This document shows positions 1-13,273 of a stretch of 64,000 bases of DNA, in pieces. Location: positions 1,416,503-1,480,502 of the forward strand of contig JAVSML010025536.1 in NCBI GenBank assembly GCA_038503035.1, read 5' to 3'. Under the pieces are notes generated by a model. That model was not told where the DNA came from and searched no databases. It saw only the letters and a list, made by a program, of their open reading frames with translations. Within the stretch, counting starts at the first letter, position 1; the number at the start of each line of letters is the position of its first letter. Both the position numbers and the translations under genes were made by a program. The DNA is from Crocodylus rhombifer. Its lineage: Eukaryota; Chordata; Crocodylia; Crocodylidae.

Positions 1-116
1 AGGAGCACGAAGGAAACCTCTGCATGTCAGAAAGTTATGAAACAAAGGAGAAGCGTAGAGTGAATGGAAATATAAAAGTCAAAATGAAACCCTCCATCTT
101 TCTGTCAAGTTGAAAC

Positions 117-205
117 AATAAATAATAATGGCATCTTGCATTTATATGGCACCTTTCACCCTGAAGGACTGGAAAGCTCTTTGGAAACTTTACGGATTAC
201 TGTAT
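117..205 (-). repeat. Ancient amniote SINE 3' tail fragment (MIR/CORE-SINE-like)
   Basis: An ATAA-rich stretch is followed by a block resembling the reverse complement of the conserved SINE tail seen across amniotes (cacctttca, a short gap, then a gctcttt-gaaac block). The order places the element's 3' end on the left, so it lies on the minus strand. Heavily diverged; family name inferred from memory of the consensus. Confidence 0.45.
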
Positions 206-321
206 AGAAATGGGAATCGCTTTTCACACTTGCCTGTGAAAGGCAGCCATTTCTATAAACAGCTATAACATATAGCAACCCTTCACCACAATGCGGCACA
301 GCTAAAGCCTGATCCTGAGCA

Positions 322-395
322 ATGCAGATCCTCAGTCCACCGGTATAAATCTCAGCGAAGCTCTGCTGATTGACACCAGCTGAGGATTGGGCCCA
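322..395. repeat. Palindromic ancient repeat ('cagctgaggat' family)
   Basis: Two imperfect inverted arms, atcctcagtccaccggta on the left and caccagctgaggattgggcc on the right, surround a short centre. This arrangement is common as a degenerate interspersed repeat in crocodilian and turtle genomes. A C-run follows at about 412-420. Other partial copies appear near 7,380-7,475 and 59,150-59,285. Confidence 0.45.
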
Positions 396-2103
396 GTGAC
401 AGCTTCCCGTCCCCCCCCCTCAGGATCAGCCCCATAGTGAGGAAGGAGGACTGCATGTAGACGATGGGGCTGTTTGATTCCAATCTGTGATATGTGACAA
501 TAGCAACAACACTTTTGCAATTAAAATCTCTAATTATTCAGCCAGCTCAGAATGAGAAGTGTGCTGTGATTTTAAAGAGCATGCTGCTGAAGTCCTTTTC
601 CTGTGCATATGGTACAATTACCATATGACTGAAGGTCATTCTTGCTCAGTTTAGCCTGCTTATATGAAGGTGGAGGACGTGTGACCCAGTTCCAGCCAAA
701 GCTAAGCTGTTATGTCCATATTCAGCTGTCCAGCACAGTGCACAGCCAACATCACAGGAATTAAGGCAGTAAAGTTAAAAGGAGGTGGGTTACACTTTTT
801 CTTGTTTGGAATATTTTCCCCCTGGATAACCCAAGCCAGATATCTGAAGAATATGTTGGATATTGCTGAGATGGCATATCGGTTCAAATGCTATGATCCT
901 TAACGGAGCAAAATTTCTGTTGACTTTCGTGGGAGTTTTGTTCCATTGTGGATCACAGAATTGGGTTTCAGTGCAATGCACTAACTGCACTCCTCAGTCC
1001 TCTGCCACAGTGCTTGTATGTACGACAGTGCCACTTTTAAACCATCTATCTAGCACCTCTTAGTGGCTGGAGTGGAGCCAAAGGGTGGAACTGGGATCTC
1101 ATGTGAGAAAAATTGGTGCTTCAAAGTAAAGAGGTTTTCAAGACCCTTAGAAACAGTCTGGGCCTAATACCCCACTGTGTTTGCTTGGGAGCAGCTGAGT
1201 CACTTTGCTTGTAATCGGAAAGTGAAGGTATATACCATTTAAATAACCAATATCTACCTCACTTAGTCACAAGAAAGAAGCCATTTCCTTGCTTTTTAAA
1301 AAGCAATTTCATTTTTGCCTGAGATTTCAGCACCTGCTACCTTCTCGTTCTCAAGCACAGTTGCATAAGCTTCTTAGGAGGCTGCAGTTACTTTGATGCA
1401 ATGATCGGACTAGCTGGCAGAGGACAGGACAGACTTCGTGTTTGCTTTAGATCCCCAGTGATGGCTCATTGCAACTCAAAATAACTCTGCACATTCCAGC
1501 AATGCCAGGGATGTAAATGGAGTTGGACATGGGCAGGTGCTCCCCATTATGAGTCTCTATAAACTCTATTTCAGTGTCCAGAATACCGTATGGAAAGTTC
1601 CCTGCTCTCTTTCTGTCCCTGACTCTGCTATTCCATCTGCCCTAAGACCCGACTTTGTGGCACCCAGCCAAATTTAGATTTATTCACACCACATGCAATT
1701 AATGAGTTGTTCCAAGAAATGCACAGTTCCTCTTTTTCTTCCTTGCGCCCAACTGCTGTGTTGTCCGGCTGGTTATGGGAGCTGGAGAAGGAGAGAAGGC
1801 CATGCCTCATTTTCACTGGAGACTGAAGCAATGATTAAATATGTTAGTGTAACCTGTCTGCCGGGCACTGGTTGGCAGCAAAAAGGGCCAGGTTCACATT
1901 TTGGAGTACCCCACAAATTATACCAGTGGCTTGAACCCCCACCCAGAAATCTGGGAACACTAAGTTTGCTGGGGTGTTCCATAAAAATAAAACCCCCTCC
2001 TTGCAAGCGGTCTAAACACAAAAGCCCAAAATTGTTATACAGAATAAAAGCAAAACAAAAGAAAAGAAATATAGTTTTAAAATACTATTACTACAAAGCA
2101 AAG
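396..2103. other. Unique-looking spacer, no gene seen
   Basis: No supported exon, RNA gene or clear repeat. A long open frame begins near 1,693 on the plus strand but runs into the GC-rich repeat that starts at about 2,104 and shows no domain or splice support. An A-rich stretch lies at about 2,040-2,090. Confidence 0.5.
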
Positions 2104-2815
2104 TCGATAGGTGGCACACTCTTGGGGGAGGCTTCACCCATACCCAGGCAGTCTGGGACTTGGGGCTGCCCAACAGCTAGTTCTGGGGCCCTGCACCCCT
2201 ATGGGCAGCTATGGGCTGGAGAGGGGGACCTACACTGCTGAGCCTGGGCAAGGCAGAGGGGGTGCATAGGGGTGCACATGCACTTCCTGAGAGCACTGGT
2301 GCCCCCGCCCCCGAGAGTGAGCGCTTTCAGCTTAGGCAACAGGCGGGGGGTGGGGGGCAGGCAGAGCACTGATGCCTCCCCCACCCCCGCCGTGAGAAGT
2401 GCTGCTGGCACTTTTGGGTTTGGTGTCTGGCCATGGGGGAACCGCCCCCCGGTCAGTAATTGGCCATGGAGGGACCCCCCACACACACTGCTGATACCCC
2501 AACACCACTGCAGCCACCTGCAGACAGTCCCTGTTTGACTCACCCTTGCCGCTGACATCAGCGCAGCTGCCTGCAGGTTGTCCCCGCTCACCGCCACCAC
2601 CACCCACCCCCACCATCGCTGCCAACACCCTGACACCACCACGGCCATATGCAGTGCTCCCTGCTCGGCCTGCCCTTGCCACCGATGTCAGCACAGCCAC
2701 CCGTGGGCGGTCCCCACTTGCTGCTGCCATCCCCCGCCGCCAATACCATCGCCACCACCTGCGGGCAGTCACTGTGCGTCCCCAGCTTCAGGAAGCATGC
2801 ATCGCCTATGCAGAC
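2104..2815. repeat. GC-rich interspersed repeat family, copy 1
   Basis: GC-rich block with runs of C and G, a gtgcacatgcac core, a gtgctgctggcacttt-like stretch and a ccccccggtca/ttggcca stretch. The same ordered landmarks recur near 25,862-26,120, 27,826-28,050, and in the opposite orientation near 47,955-48,305. This copy is the longest and carries a CCACC-rich right half (2,590-2,770). Open frames here exist on both strands only because stop codons are rare in GC-rich DNA. Class unknown: no transposase or poly(A) tail seen. Confidence 0.6.
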
Positions 2816-4760
2816 AAGTCCTATGAGCTTCCCTGTGGGTTCACTACATTGCAGAGAGATGCTTGAGAGTATGGGTCCGTCTGCATTGCAAGGGGCTCTG
2901 TTGCTCCTGGGGAAGTGGTGGAGTACCGATCTCCACTTCCACATGGTGGCTTTGAGGGGTTAACTTTGGCTTTTGTCAGCGCACTGCGCCCCAAAATTCC
3001 TAGTCCCAATCCCAGATCTTCTGGGCAGAAAACTGCAAAAGAGCTCAGAGGAAAGGTCAGGCTTATCTTGGCTTGGCTTGGGCCTGCATTGGGCAGCAGA
3101 AGCCAGCCAGGCCTCTATTGCAACAGGAAGAGCCTGGTCTCACTCTCAGTCTAACCATGCCAGGCTTTACTTTGGTCCAAATCTGCTGGCCAAACATATG
3201 GCTGGGGACATAATAGCTGTGAAACAGCAAAAGGGCCCAGGCCTATGACTGCAGCCTGGATATCCAGTCTCAGCTATACGCTATGCTGACACACTACAAT
3301 TACACACCAGAGAGGGCCTGGCCCATGTGGCCAGTAGCTGCCAGGACCCCATTCCTGGTCAGTCTGCACCAGGGTTTAATACCCCCATGATATTATCCCA
3401 CTCAAAGAAAGGAGGGGGGAAGAGGAAGGAAATAGGGGTCTCAAACTCTGAGATAGACTTTATCTCTCTGTGCCTGAGGCTTTCCCTTCAAAAAGCATTT
3501 CCTTGCCTCTCCAGTGACACCCCCTGCACCGCCCCCCAAGGGGAGCAGTTTTTCTGACTTCCAATTCAACTGTACCGCTCTTAGCAGCCCCAAGAGAAAA
3601 TGAGAAAAACCTTGTTTGAGCTGTTCTTGTATAACCTAGTGTGACATCACCCAAGCCTTGTCCAGTTAGCGAGAACCATGCTCCAGACTTTCTCTTCCTC
3701 AGTCTGCCTGGAGAATCTTCTGATTTGACATATTTTGCCCAGATACAAGCCCCAGCTTTTCATGTGCATGGCCAGAACAACAGGGGCCATCTTGCCCACA
3801 TAAAAGCACACACACACAAATAAAATACAAAACAACCAAAAGCATACACTTTATTATACACAACCCATGTGTGTGTGGGTGTTACATTAGCACTGAGAGT
3901 ATCAGCCTTGCATATCACCAGTTGGCAATATTACAACATGCATACTGTGCAATGTGAAGGATACTTGTGGTCTTGTGTTGAGCAAGAGACATCTCTTTGG
4001 TCATGGTCTCTAAAACATAAATATTGATCTTGTGGCCAGAATTGGAACCAAATGAAAGTGCAGTAGGGACAGGGTGTTCATCCTTAGGTTAAAGTGATCT
4101 TGGCGCTAGTGGAAAAGATGTAATATAATCTCTCCAACTTCCTTAGGGCAAATTCCTAAAAAAAATAAGAGTAGCCTCTTGAGAAATTTAAAAATGCAGA
4201 CCTGTAAATTCATTCATTGGGCTTGTAACCACTATTGATTTCAGCAGGTGCTCAAGAACTGGCTCCAAATCTGTTATGCCCTAGGTAGATAGCCGGTAGA
4301 CATTGGGGACATCTTGGATTCTTTACCTAAGGGTAGAGAGTCGCCAGCCTCGGCAAAGAATTAACCATCCAGAATAGTAATCGCAATGTTGAACAACGTG
4401 GAAAGAAAAAAGAAAGGCCAATTTATCAAATTAATACTTCCCAGCATGTGTTATACTGCCCTGTGAATACTGCATTTCTCAGTGCTTGGACCTTATACCT
4501 TCATTTACTTACAGGTGAAGTTCATGTAGTTTATTTCAGTTCCACCATTAAAAAGTTAGGATACATGTATAATATATAGTGATATTTTCAAAGGCATAAA
4601 ATGTTGCGAGGGGATAAACACCTGCTGAAAGTCAATAGGCACATCTACTTTATGTCTTGCAAAATCTCCATCCATTCTCACTCATGTGTTCAAGTGGCTG
4701 GCCTCAGTGATTTGTTTAGAGTTCGCTTATAACAACTTCCTCTTAGATTTTGTGACTGAC
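2816..4760. other. Spacer, no gene seen
   Basis: Mixed-composition DNA without recognisable repeats or exon structure. A short CA run lies near 3,810-3,820. The stretch 4,225-4,275 contains the 'gatttcagcaggtgctc' type of wording found in old palindromic SINE remnants, too weak to call. Confidence 0.4.
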
Positions 4761-5610
4761 CATAGAATCATAAAATTATAGAAAACTAGTATCTGAAGGG
4801 AGCTCAGGAGGTCATCTAGACTACCCCCTTCTCAAAGCAGGATCAGATCAGCCCCAACTAAATCATCCCAGCCAAGGGTTTGTTAAGCCAGGTCTTAGAA
4901 AGCTCCCAGAATGAAGAATCCACAACCTCTCTGGTTAACCTGTTCCAGTATTTTACTAGCTTCCTAGCGAGATTTTTTTCCCTTATATCTAACCTAAATT
5001 TCCCTTGCTGCAACTTGAGATCATTGCTCCTTATTCTGTCATCCGCCACCACTGAGAACAGGCTAGCTCCATCCTCTTTGGACCCACCCCCGCTGGGAGT
5101 TAAAGGCTGCTATTAAATCTTCCCTCTCTGTCTCCTCTTCTCTAGACTAAATAAGTCCATTTCCCTCAGCCTCTCCTCATAAGTCATTCCCTCACCATTT
5201 TCATTGTCCCTGCTGGATTCTCTCTCATCCTTTCTGTAGTGGGGGCCCAAAGCTTGACACAGGACTCCAGATGTGGCCTCCCCAGTGCTGAATAGAGGGG
5301 AATAATCAGTCACTTCCCTTGACCTGCTGGTAACAGTCCTACAAATGCAGTCCAGGATGCCATTAGCCTTCTTGGCAACAAGGGCACACTGATGGTGCAT
5401 ATTCACCTTATTGTCCACTGTCACCGCCAGGTCCTTTCCTGCAGAGCTGCTGCCCAGCCAGCTGGTCCCCAGCCTGTCCTGGTGCATGGGATTGCTCCAT
5501 CCTAAGTGCAGGACTTTGCACTTGCTGAACCTCATGAGATTCCTTTTGCTTCAGCCCTCCAATTTGTCAAGGTCTCTCTGAATCCTAGCCTTACCCTCCA
5601 GCATATCTCC
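4761..5610 (-). mobile_element. CR1 LINE, 3' part, antisense
   Basis: The left edge carries the CR1 3'-end wording (catagaatcat... then ggaggtcatctaga) and the region reads on the minus strand as the C-terminal part of the CR1 ORF2 protein. The minus frame from 5,535 to 5,113 shows CKVLHLG, VDNKVNMHHQCALVAKKANG and YEERLREMDLFSLEKRR, all hallmarks of the tail end of CR1 reverse transcriptase. The usual region around the RPHLEY box is altered (SGVLCQALGPHY), so the copy is mutated. It is 5'-truncated, as CR1 insertions usually are. Not an active element. Confidence 0.9.
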
Positions 5611-5860
5611 AGCTTGTCAAGGCACTCTTTTGGAGATGGGAGGGGGAGAAGGGAGCTTCCCCACCTCATAGGTGTGCACATGGCAAGGAGGGATCTGTCC
5701 CTGCCCCCTGTCCATCCCAGACGCTGCGTGGCAGGGGATAGAGTGAAGCTGGGTAGAGGTGTGGTCTGGCAGCCTCCTTGGAGGGTCTGCCAGGGCTCGT
5801 GCAGGCAGGGTCTGAGCCTCCCACCACCCAGCAGGTGAATGCACTGCGTACATGTCCTGA
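5611..5860. repeat. GC-rich stretch beside the CR1 copy
   Basis: GC-rich DNA next to the truncated 5' end of the CR1 copy, with a ggtgtgcacatggcaagg segment that resembles the gtgcacatgcac core of the GC-rich family. It could be another diverged member; no clear ends. Confidence 0.25.
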
Positions 5861-6734
5861 GTGTTTTGGGTTGTTTTCTATCCTGGGACAGAGAGACATA
5901 ATTTATTCCTTCCCCTCCTTTGCATCCATTTTTAGAATAGCCCTGTTTGAGCTAGGACAGTGACTTGAAGTGGGAGCTAAGCAGAGAATATATCAAGCAT
6001 CTGACCCACAGGCCCTTGAAATGCAGTGTCATCATAACCCCACGGGAGTATCATTAGTCACTGAAGGAAGGGACTACAATCATGCCCAGAGAAATCAATA
6101 GAAGGTCCTTGCCTAGTAACATAGAGCTAGCAGCACAGATGTTTATGTCTTTGCCCTTCACATACTTTGCTCTTCCTTCCTCTTGAGTCACCTTTTCACT
6201 TTATCCAGAATTTTATTTTCCTGACTCCTGCCTAAGTATAAATGAATAAATGTACTCGAAAGGACAGAGCCTGCAGTCCGAGTCCTCACGCAGCCCTAAT
6301 TTCCATTGGTCCCAATGTTTTTACATGTCCATTGGTTAGCTGTTCCTTCTGGCTGATGGGAACTGGAAACATATGCTCTGCAGCTAATTATCAGATCCGT
6401 TTAGTCCAGAGCTGGTCCAACATAATATGATGTTCAGCCTCTGATTTATATAATTGCTACAGTTAGCTGTTACGGTATGTTGTTAAAAATGCTTTTAAAA
6501 ATAGTGCTCAAATGAATGGGCCAAAAGTGCCCAGCAGCAAAAGATTTAGATAAAGAAGCCAAGGAGACTCTCTAGCTCTTCAGACAGAGCCTCTTTTATT
6601 AAGACAAATAATCCCTCCGTGGACGATCAACCAGGGACAAAGCTGGTGGCTATAATTAAGAAGTGATAAAGTAAGGATCTAGTATTCCACTCAGTGATGG
6701 TTAGAGAAATCGGGACTCCTCTTCCATTCCTACC
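5861..6734. other. Spacer, no gene seen
   Basis: AT-leaning DNA with no supported exon. The segment around 6,105-6,140 has a weak MIR-like wording (taacatagagctagcagcac). Confidence 0.35.
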
Positions 6735-6925
6735 CCCACTGCTGACCTGGCATGTGACCTCGGCTTTCAATGCCTTTTTGCCCATCCATAAAACAAATAT
6801 ATATATTTGTATATATATACATATATATATACACACAACCCACCATACATTCTGAGGAAGGTATGAGGCACAGTTAATAAACAGCTGCAAAACGTTTTGA
6901 AATCCTACAATGAAATGCTCTCCAC
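6735..6925 (+). repeat. MIR-like SINE fragment interrupted by an AT microsatellite
   Basis: The text tgacctggcatgtgacctc, followed by cccatccataaaac, matches the order of the MIR core (gtgaccttgggcaag ... cccatctgtaaaa). To the right, aaacgttttgaaatcct resembles the conserved SINE tail. An AT/AC microsatellite (6,794-6,838) sits in between. Strongly diverged. Confidence 0.45.
6794..6838. repeat. AT-rich dinucleotide microsatellite
   Basis: Alternating TA units with TG/AC interruptions, ending in acacacac. Confidence 0.85.
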
Positions 6926-9473
6926 AGGCAAAAGAGTAAATTTAATAAACGATGGAAAGTTGGCATTTGTTTCCAGATGTACCTGAGAGATTTAAGTGCT
7001 CTTTGTGTTGTGTATTGTAGCTATTTATATGGGTTGTTGTTTTTTTTACCTCACCTAATTCATATTTAAATGTGAAAGAAACATCTTTTCATGCTCAATT
7101 AGACTCAACCTGAACGTGGCCCTGATTTATTTTTTTGCATTGGACGTTGAGGCAGAGTGCAACGCACAATCTGCTGATGTCAAGGCCAGCAATAACTTTG
7201 GTTATTTGTATTATTTGAAGAGGTTATAATATGATGATAAGGGGAAAACATGTTATGGAGCCTTGGGGCCTTATTTAGGAAAACATGCTTTTAAAAAACA
7301 GAATCATAAAGAATAATAATTACAAGGCAGTAATCTGTGTGACTCCAGTTCAGCTGAGCACTTAAGCCTTTGTATGCATTCACAAAGTGGAATGGAGGCA
7401 CCGGGCCATTTTCTCAGCTTGCATCTATCAGGGTGACACCACCGCCAACTTAAAACTAGTGTAGGATCTGGCCCATCGTGGTAATGGTAAGAGGTGTAAA
7501 TGGGATGCTCACGTTGGTTGCCTCCTAATGAAGGAAGGAGTCCCCCATGGCTATTTTGGATGCATTTGAAGGTTCTGCCTCAGTGAAAGCAGTCCATGTT
7601 GAATTGAAAACCCTGAAATAGACTTTCTGTAGTGAGAAGGGAGATTTTGAATCTTCAGACATGACACAGGGAATCCTTCAGTCTCTTCTCAAGACTTTAA
7701 AATGGATTACCCTTTAATCTGTCCAAGTGAATTGGAGCCTAAAGTCCGTTTAATTCAAACACTTAGCCTCAGTCTCCTTGGCTTTTTATAAGACTTGGGC
7801 TCTGCCCTGTCTGAGCCACTTTTAGAAATAGAAACTAGACCCCTAAAGCACTTAAGTATTTTGTTAAGGCAGGCTCTCCCATCAATACACTAACACTTGA
7901 AGCTTCACAATTGGCTACTGTCCAGCATTTTGAGCATAGGCACTATGTTAAGGCACTAAAGCAATTGGTAAAAGTAATTGGGTGCCTAATTCCCACTGAA
8001 ATACTGTTAAAAAAAGTTGGGTCTCACATGTCACCCATTAAGGGTACATGCAAGCCTTACATGTAAATGCCCAGGCGTGCAAGTGTTTGCAGGGCTTAAG
8101 TTGCTCTAAAATTGGTGCATCTGATCTAAAGCTAGGTCTCATCAGACCAGAACTAACTTTAGATCATGGGTTAATCTGTCCTAAAATGGGTTAACCCAAC
8201 CTAATGAATACTTGCGCATGTTCCCAACCTCTCTCCACAGCCCCTGGGGCTCTTTTGTTTTTACCACCGCTCCCCCAACCCAGACGTGAGCAAGCTATCT
8301 TAATCCCTCACCCCACACCTGACAATTATCCCAAACCTGCCACCTCCCTCTGGTCCCATCATTTTCCCAAAACCCATCAGCCCTCCTTTCCCCCCGACTG
8401 ACTTACCTTGTTCTGCCTGTGCTTCCTCCCAGCAAGTGGTGAATATCTGCACATGGGCTCCCTATACATGATGTTGGGTTTTTCTAGCTAAAGATAATCT
8501 CTAGGTTTATTTCACTCTCGCAATGTGCTACGATGATTCCCGATATTATTTTGCACGTAACCTGTTTAACACTCACAATTAGTTAATGTGCTTTTACTAG
8601 TAAAAAACACTAGAGGGCACCTGGTGGACAAATCGTGTCAGTACACAGAGAATGGCGATTTTAGCTGTGGGCAAGCATACAAGTAATAAAAGTTTCACGG
8701 TAACATTGCACCTGGTGGAACAGTCGGCCACGGTAAAAATAAAACACGTTGGAGGTGGTCTAACTTGCCACAATGAATCAAAACCTACCATGATAAAAAA
8801 AATCGATGCGTACTTTCACAGGCAACTAACCTAGCAAAATGGTTCTCTTTGGTGCTGTTTCATAACGTGTGTCTCAACACCACACATCGTGTACAAGGGC
8901 CCCTGGTGATCCTGATTCAGGTTTCGGTAGCTTAAACTAATACTTGTTCATATCCATAGTGTTGCAAACGGCCTGACCTCCTAAATTCATGTATAAATAA
9001 CCGAGTGCCAGCATGGTTTCTCATACACCGACCTGGATTCCAAACTTCTTCAACATGGCCACCAGACTTAGAGCAGGGTGGAAGGCAACGACTGTCTGTC
9101 AGATTTAAAGGAGAAGTACTCAATAAGTTAGCTAATGACTGAACAAAAATGTCCTGTGATTCTTTTTTGCCTCACATTTTACAAGTACTCAAAATTATCC
9201 TACTGAAATATGTCTTTAAGCTCAATCGATGAGAGTGGGTTTGGGCTGTTTCCATAGAATATATATACCAAACACTCTGGGAGTTTGGTAGGGTTGAAAT
9301 ACAATGGTTTTTTTGAGTAATGATATTTTTCATCACTCATAGGCCACTACTACTCATTCTTAACAAACAGTTGTCACCACATTTGTAGAATGTTCTCATT
9401 GTGTGTGGGGAGGAGGTTAACTGAGGTTTGTAATAAATAAAAAAGGGAACCCATCTGATAATTGTTTTGATGC

Positions 9474-9492
9474 AAAAAAAAAAAAAAAAAAA
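9474..9492. repeat. Poly(A) run, 19 bases
   Basis: Uninterrupted A homopolymer after gatgc. It could be a retroposon tail, but no body or target duplication is visible around it. Confidence 0.85.
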
Positions 9493-10552
9493 GCATTTTG
9501 TGAAGAAAAGTACTTTTCATGCATCACTTAAGACAAGAAGGTCTCTGTTCTATTCCGACCCAAATGTGTTCTTTGTATGCAAGTGCATTATGGTTAAGGA
9601 GTTTTACTGTGATACCATTCCCGACTCATGCCTTAGCCTGCCTTAGTCAACCTAGCTGTAAATGGGTACCTGGTCACTTGAACTAGGGAGCTGAGGATGG
9701 CTGGATGCAATACTAATCACATTGCTGCCCCCTTGTGTACCATTGCCTAGAGAACGTGATGTCTTTTAACCAAGAGAGCCCAATGGGCCTATTTTGACTT
9801 TAACATGACTCTAGGTAGATTTATCAATGCATGCATATCTCATTCAAGCATTATAGTACAGATAATAATGGGCCAGTTTCTTTTCTGACTTCTAGTCTCT
9901 TCATTACTCAGTAAAATACAATTACTTGGCTAAGCCTGAAGGATGTTTCTTTAAGTTTACGTATCTGAATCTTTCAAGAAAAATATAAGAAATGTGGTTC
10001 CAAGTTAATCATTTTCAAGATCCATCATAACTACATACTCATGTTATTACTAGTATTAATTAATAATATGGACTGCTTGTTAGGTGCCTTCTAAACACAG
10101 AAATATGGCCTCTACTCCATAGTGATTATCTTCAGAAAGATATTAGGTATATTAACAATTAGAGCTCTGTGAATGATGGATATCTGGGTTCACTAGTAAT
10201 TCCAAAATATATATATATATTTAAACAAACAAACATTTTAATGGATCAAAAAGGGGAAATAAATAATTTAGAATCAAACAAAATGTATTTTAATTGAAGA
10301 AAAACAGAAGGAAAAAATCAAAATATTTTATTTTGAAAAATGCCCAAGTGAAACAGGCCAACTTTTTTTTTTTTTAAAGCAACATTGAGATGAATTAAAG
10401 AATTGTTTTGGCATAGCCAAATGTACATTTTTCACTAATTTACTTCACCCGGCTCTTTTACTAATAGAGGCAGGCTATACAGCAGTTCAAGCAGACTGAT
10501 CAGATTAATATCTGGCACACAAACAGGTCCATGTTATGTGGTTGGCTGGCTG

Positions 10553-10618
10553 CTCTTTCTTTTTTTTCTTTTCTTCTTTCTTTATTTCTTTCCTCCCTTC
10601 TTTCCTTTCTATCCCCCA
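10553..10618. repeat. Polypyrimidine tract
   Basis: About 65 bases almost entirely C and T on the plus strand with few interruptions. Such tracts can adopt triplex structure; no acceptor AG with a plausible exon follows. Confidence 0.75.
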
Positions 10619-12826
10619 AGGCCTGACTACCTAATGAGTACTATCTGGTTAATTTCCCGTAGGCTTCAAAGCAGAAGCAGGTCAGTTGGTTTAATTATCA
10701 GCTATGGAGACCTGAAGGAACTCGAATTAAATTAAATATACAATAGCATTTCATGGATTCCTTCAAATCAACAAACACACAAGTTAAAAAGAACAGATTG
10801 TCTCACCTGTGGCTTAAAAAAGGTAAGAAAGCCTAAACAGCAAAATAATCCTGGTGTTACTGTCCATTGCACAGGGTACATTTCCCTATGAGCATGAACA
10901 GTCAGCAGCAACCACTTACTAAAGACAATGCAATAGAAAACTGCATAAAGACACATGGAGAAGGACCTAAAAGATTTGTCTCCCAGTTCCCAACTTGTTT
11001 TGTTTTTAAAACTTACTCCTGTTCCCAATACATACTAGGCTGTCAATTAATTGTCAGACAGACTCAAATTATGCTTTGTTAAGTTTCAGGTTAAAAAAAT
11101 CCATAAGATATCACTCAAGCCAATGGCATGTGCATCATTGCAAGAGACCGGCATGTAACACTTACTTCCATCGATTGGATCACTCACTGGGAGCTTTTTT
11201 GGCACAGGAGGGAAAAGTTTTCTTTTCAAATAGCCTTTTTTTGTGTGTCCTAGATAAAGTGTGATGGAGGCTAAATAAGCAAAAGTGGGTTGCCATGCCT
11301 CCCAAGTTCACTTTTTTTTTCTTATTCTGGGAGTTATTATTGGCAAGTCTTTATTCGGAGATAGGCATGTAGAAGCAGCATTCATAAGGAAGGAAATCCA
11401 ATTAATTTTGTTAGAAATCCAATAGTCTCCAAGTGAACACTCACTCCAACCGCAAATCTGCAAGTTTATAGAGCTGTTAAAGCACTAGGAGCATCCATGC
11501 AGCTGAAGATTGAGCTTAGGCACAGCACAGCCAGAGTGATATCTGTAATATCCCATAGAAATCCATTGAGAACACTTATGAAAGTGCAATATCCTTTAAA
11601 CGTAACCTTGGTAATGAAAGGAAAGGGCTCCCATTCCTAAATAAAAAACAACAAGCCCCGACAGGTCGGAATTGATACCAGCATTTGCTGCTGCCTGAAA
11701 CTCCTGCAGAGCATTGAGCAATGCAAGAGCGTCTATTATTTTTAACTGCTGGGTTATTGTCCATCTTTAAGGATGGGAGATTTTTAGGAGAGGCAATTAA
11801 TAATAATAATAAAAAAAAAAGTTTGCTGTCATTGCGGATGTCTCGATAAAAGACTCGGGGAGAAAAGGGGAGAGCGAATAAAGGAAGCTGAAGGAAGAAA
11901 GCAGAGGTCTGAGGCTCATTTCAAAGAGCAAAGCTCAGAGAGCCCTGCACGGAGGGTTCTTTATATATTGCACCACATTGAGTGACAAAATGGTAGCTGT
12001 CATAATGTGCCAGTTAACATGTCCAATATGAGCCGATCGTTTAGTGTCCCCTGGGATTAGAAGACAGAAACATGACAAAGAACAAAGAACTTGGATCAAT
12101 AATGCTTGGGGAAATAAGACAGAGAAGGTTATTTACTCTGCATTGATCCGTTGCTGCAGTCGCGTAAACTTGGCCTGTTTTTCTTTTGTTAACCTTTAAG
12201 CTTGAGTATACTCACAAGCAACTAGGGAGCCAACTAACAGGTGTAGATTAAGGATCGAAGGAGGTCATCGTACTTCTGTCACCACTAGGCACCCATGTAA
12301 CAACATCCCTGAAGAAATTTAAACATCAATAGCTATAATAAGGGCAAATTTATCAAGCTTGGCCTACTTTTGCTGGGAGCCTGGCTGTGTCCAGTCAGTT
12401 TGCCCTTGCTAAAGCTCAATTGATTTGGACATTCTTTTACTAGAGTTGATTATCAATTGTGACACAACAAATTTGTTAGCTTCCAAGCACTGAACCTGTT
12501 GTTGCCATTGGAGCCTCTGAAGTGAAAACACCTGGACGTGCTTAAGTTTTACCCTAGCTGGGGAAGAAAAGAAGAAGGGGCATTTGATGATCTCTCTGTA
12601 GGTAGCGCTGCACTGGAAGCATGCATTTGGGGCAGGATCATCTGAATTGTCATATTTGCAGGAAAGGGAATATGAAGCATGGGAAACATAGCAAGATTTT
12701 CAAGGGAGCTCCTCGCAGGGGATAGATATAGCTAATTATCCTCTGACACGTAAGTCATTTGTAATTCTTTCTATTCCCTGCTTAAACAACAAAGTTTTTA
12801 AATAGGGAAACAATAATGTGCAACAT

Positions 12827-13273
12827 GGGTGCGTGGAACTACATGTGTAATTAGGTCAAAGAAATAAACTCCAGCGCAGTTTGCACTGGTGTTTATTTCT
12901 CCCAGGTATAGCATTTACACACACACACACGCAAGTTGAGCTGGAGCAACCCCGAGCTGGTGCTCTGGGCTCTGGGTCGCGGCTCTGGGTCGCGGTGCTG
13001 GGTGGAAGAGGGACTGGCTGGGGCACAAGGGTGCTATAGTACATGTGCAATTAGCCCCCACACTGTAGCACCCTTGTGCCCTAGGCATCCCCGGTCGCCG
13101 TCTACACATGTGTGGTGGTGGTGTAAATTAGTCCGCCATAGGACAGTAATTGTCCCAGACAGTAGTATCCTATACTGGAGTTAATTAATTTACTACACTG
13201 TAATATGGGTGCACATGTAGATAGTGATGCTAACTTCTCAACTCCACAGTAAAGCATACATACAGATGCACCC
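12827..13273. mobile_element. Short TIR DNA element (MITE-like, 'gggtgc...acatg' family)
   Basis: The left edge reads gggtgcgtggaactacatg. The right edge, reverse-complemented, reads gggtgcatctgtatgtatg, an imperfect terminal inverted repeat. Inside are further inverted copies of words such as gtgctatagtacatgtgcaa. Related ends occur at 48,894-49,111 and 55,306-55,655. No transposase frame is present, so it would be a non-autonomous element. No convincing target-site duplication was found. Confidence 0.5.

Larger units (their letters stand above)
6926..12826. other. AT-rich spacer, no gene seen
   Basis: Nearly 6 kb without a supported gene. Contents noted: a palindromic old repeat near 7,380-7,475 (ends gtgtaggatctggcccat); a possible degenerate DNA element near 8,040-8,475 with repeated 'gggttaa' and 'acatg' words; a 19-base A run at 9,474-9,492; AT-rich DNA at 9,830-10,480. 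A minus-strand donor-like site (CAG|GTGAGA, about 10,803-10,810) follows an acceptor-like tract only 26 bases upstream, too short to call an exon. Confidence 0.4.

Noticed and set aside
1693..2241. 182-codon open frame on the plus strand
   Set aside because: It runs from unique DNA into the GC-rich repeat, has no domain, splice or start-context support, and such lengths are expected by chance.
9474..9492. Poly(A) run as the tail of a processed pseudogene
   Set aside because: The upstream DNA has no spliced-gene wording and no flanking target duplication was found.
10803..10835. Minus-strand CAG|GTGAGA donor preceded by a good acceptor tract
   Set aside because: Only 26 bases between sites and no coding evidence.
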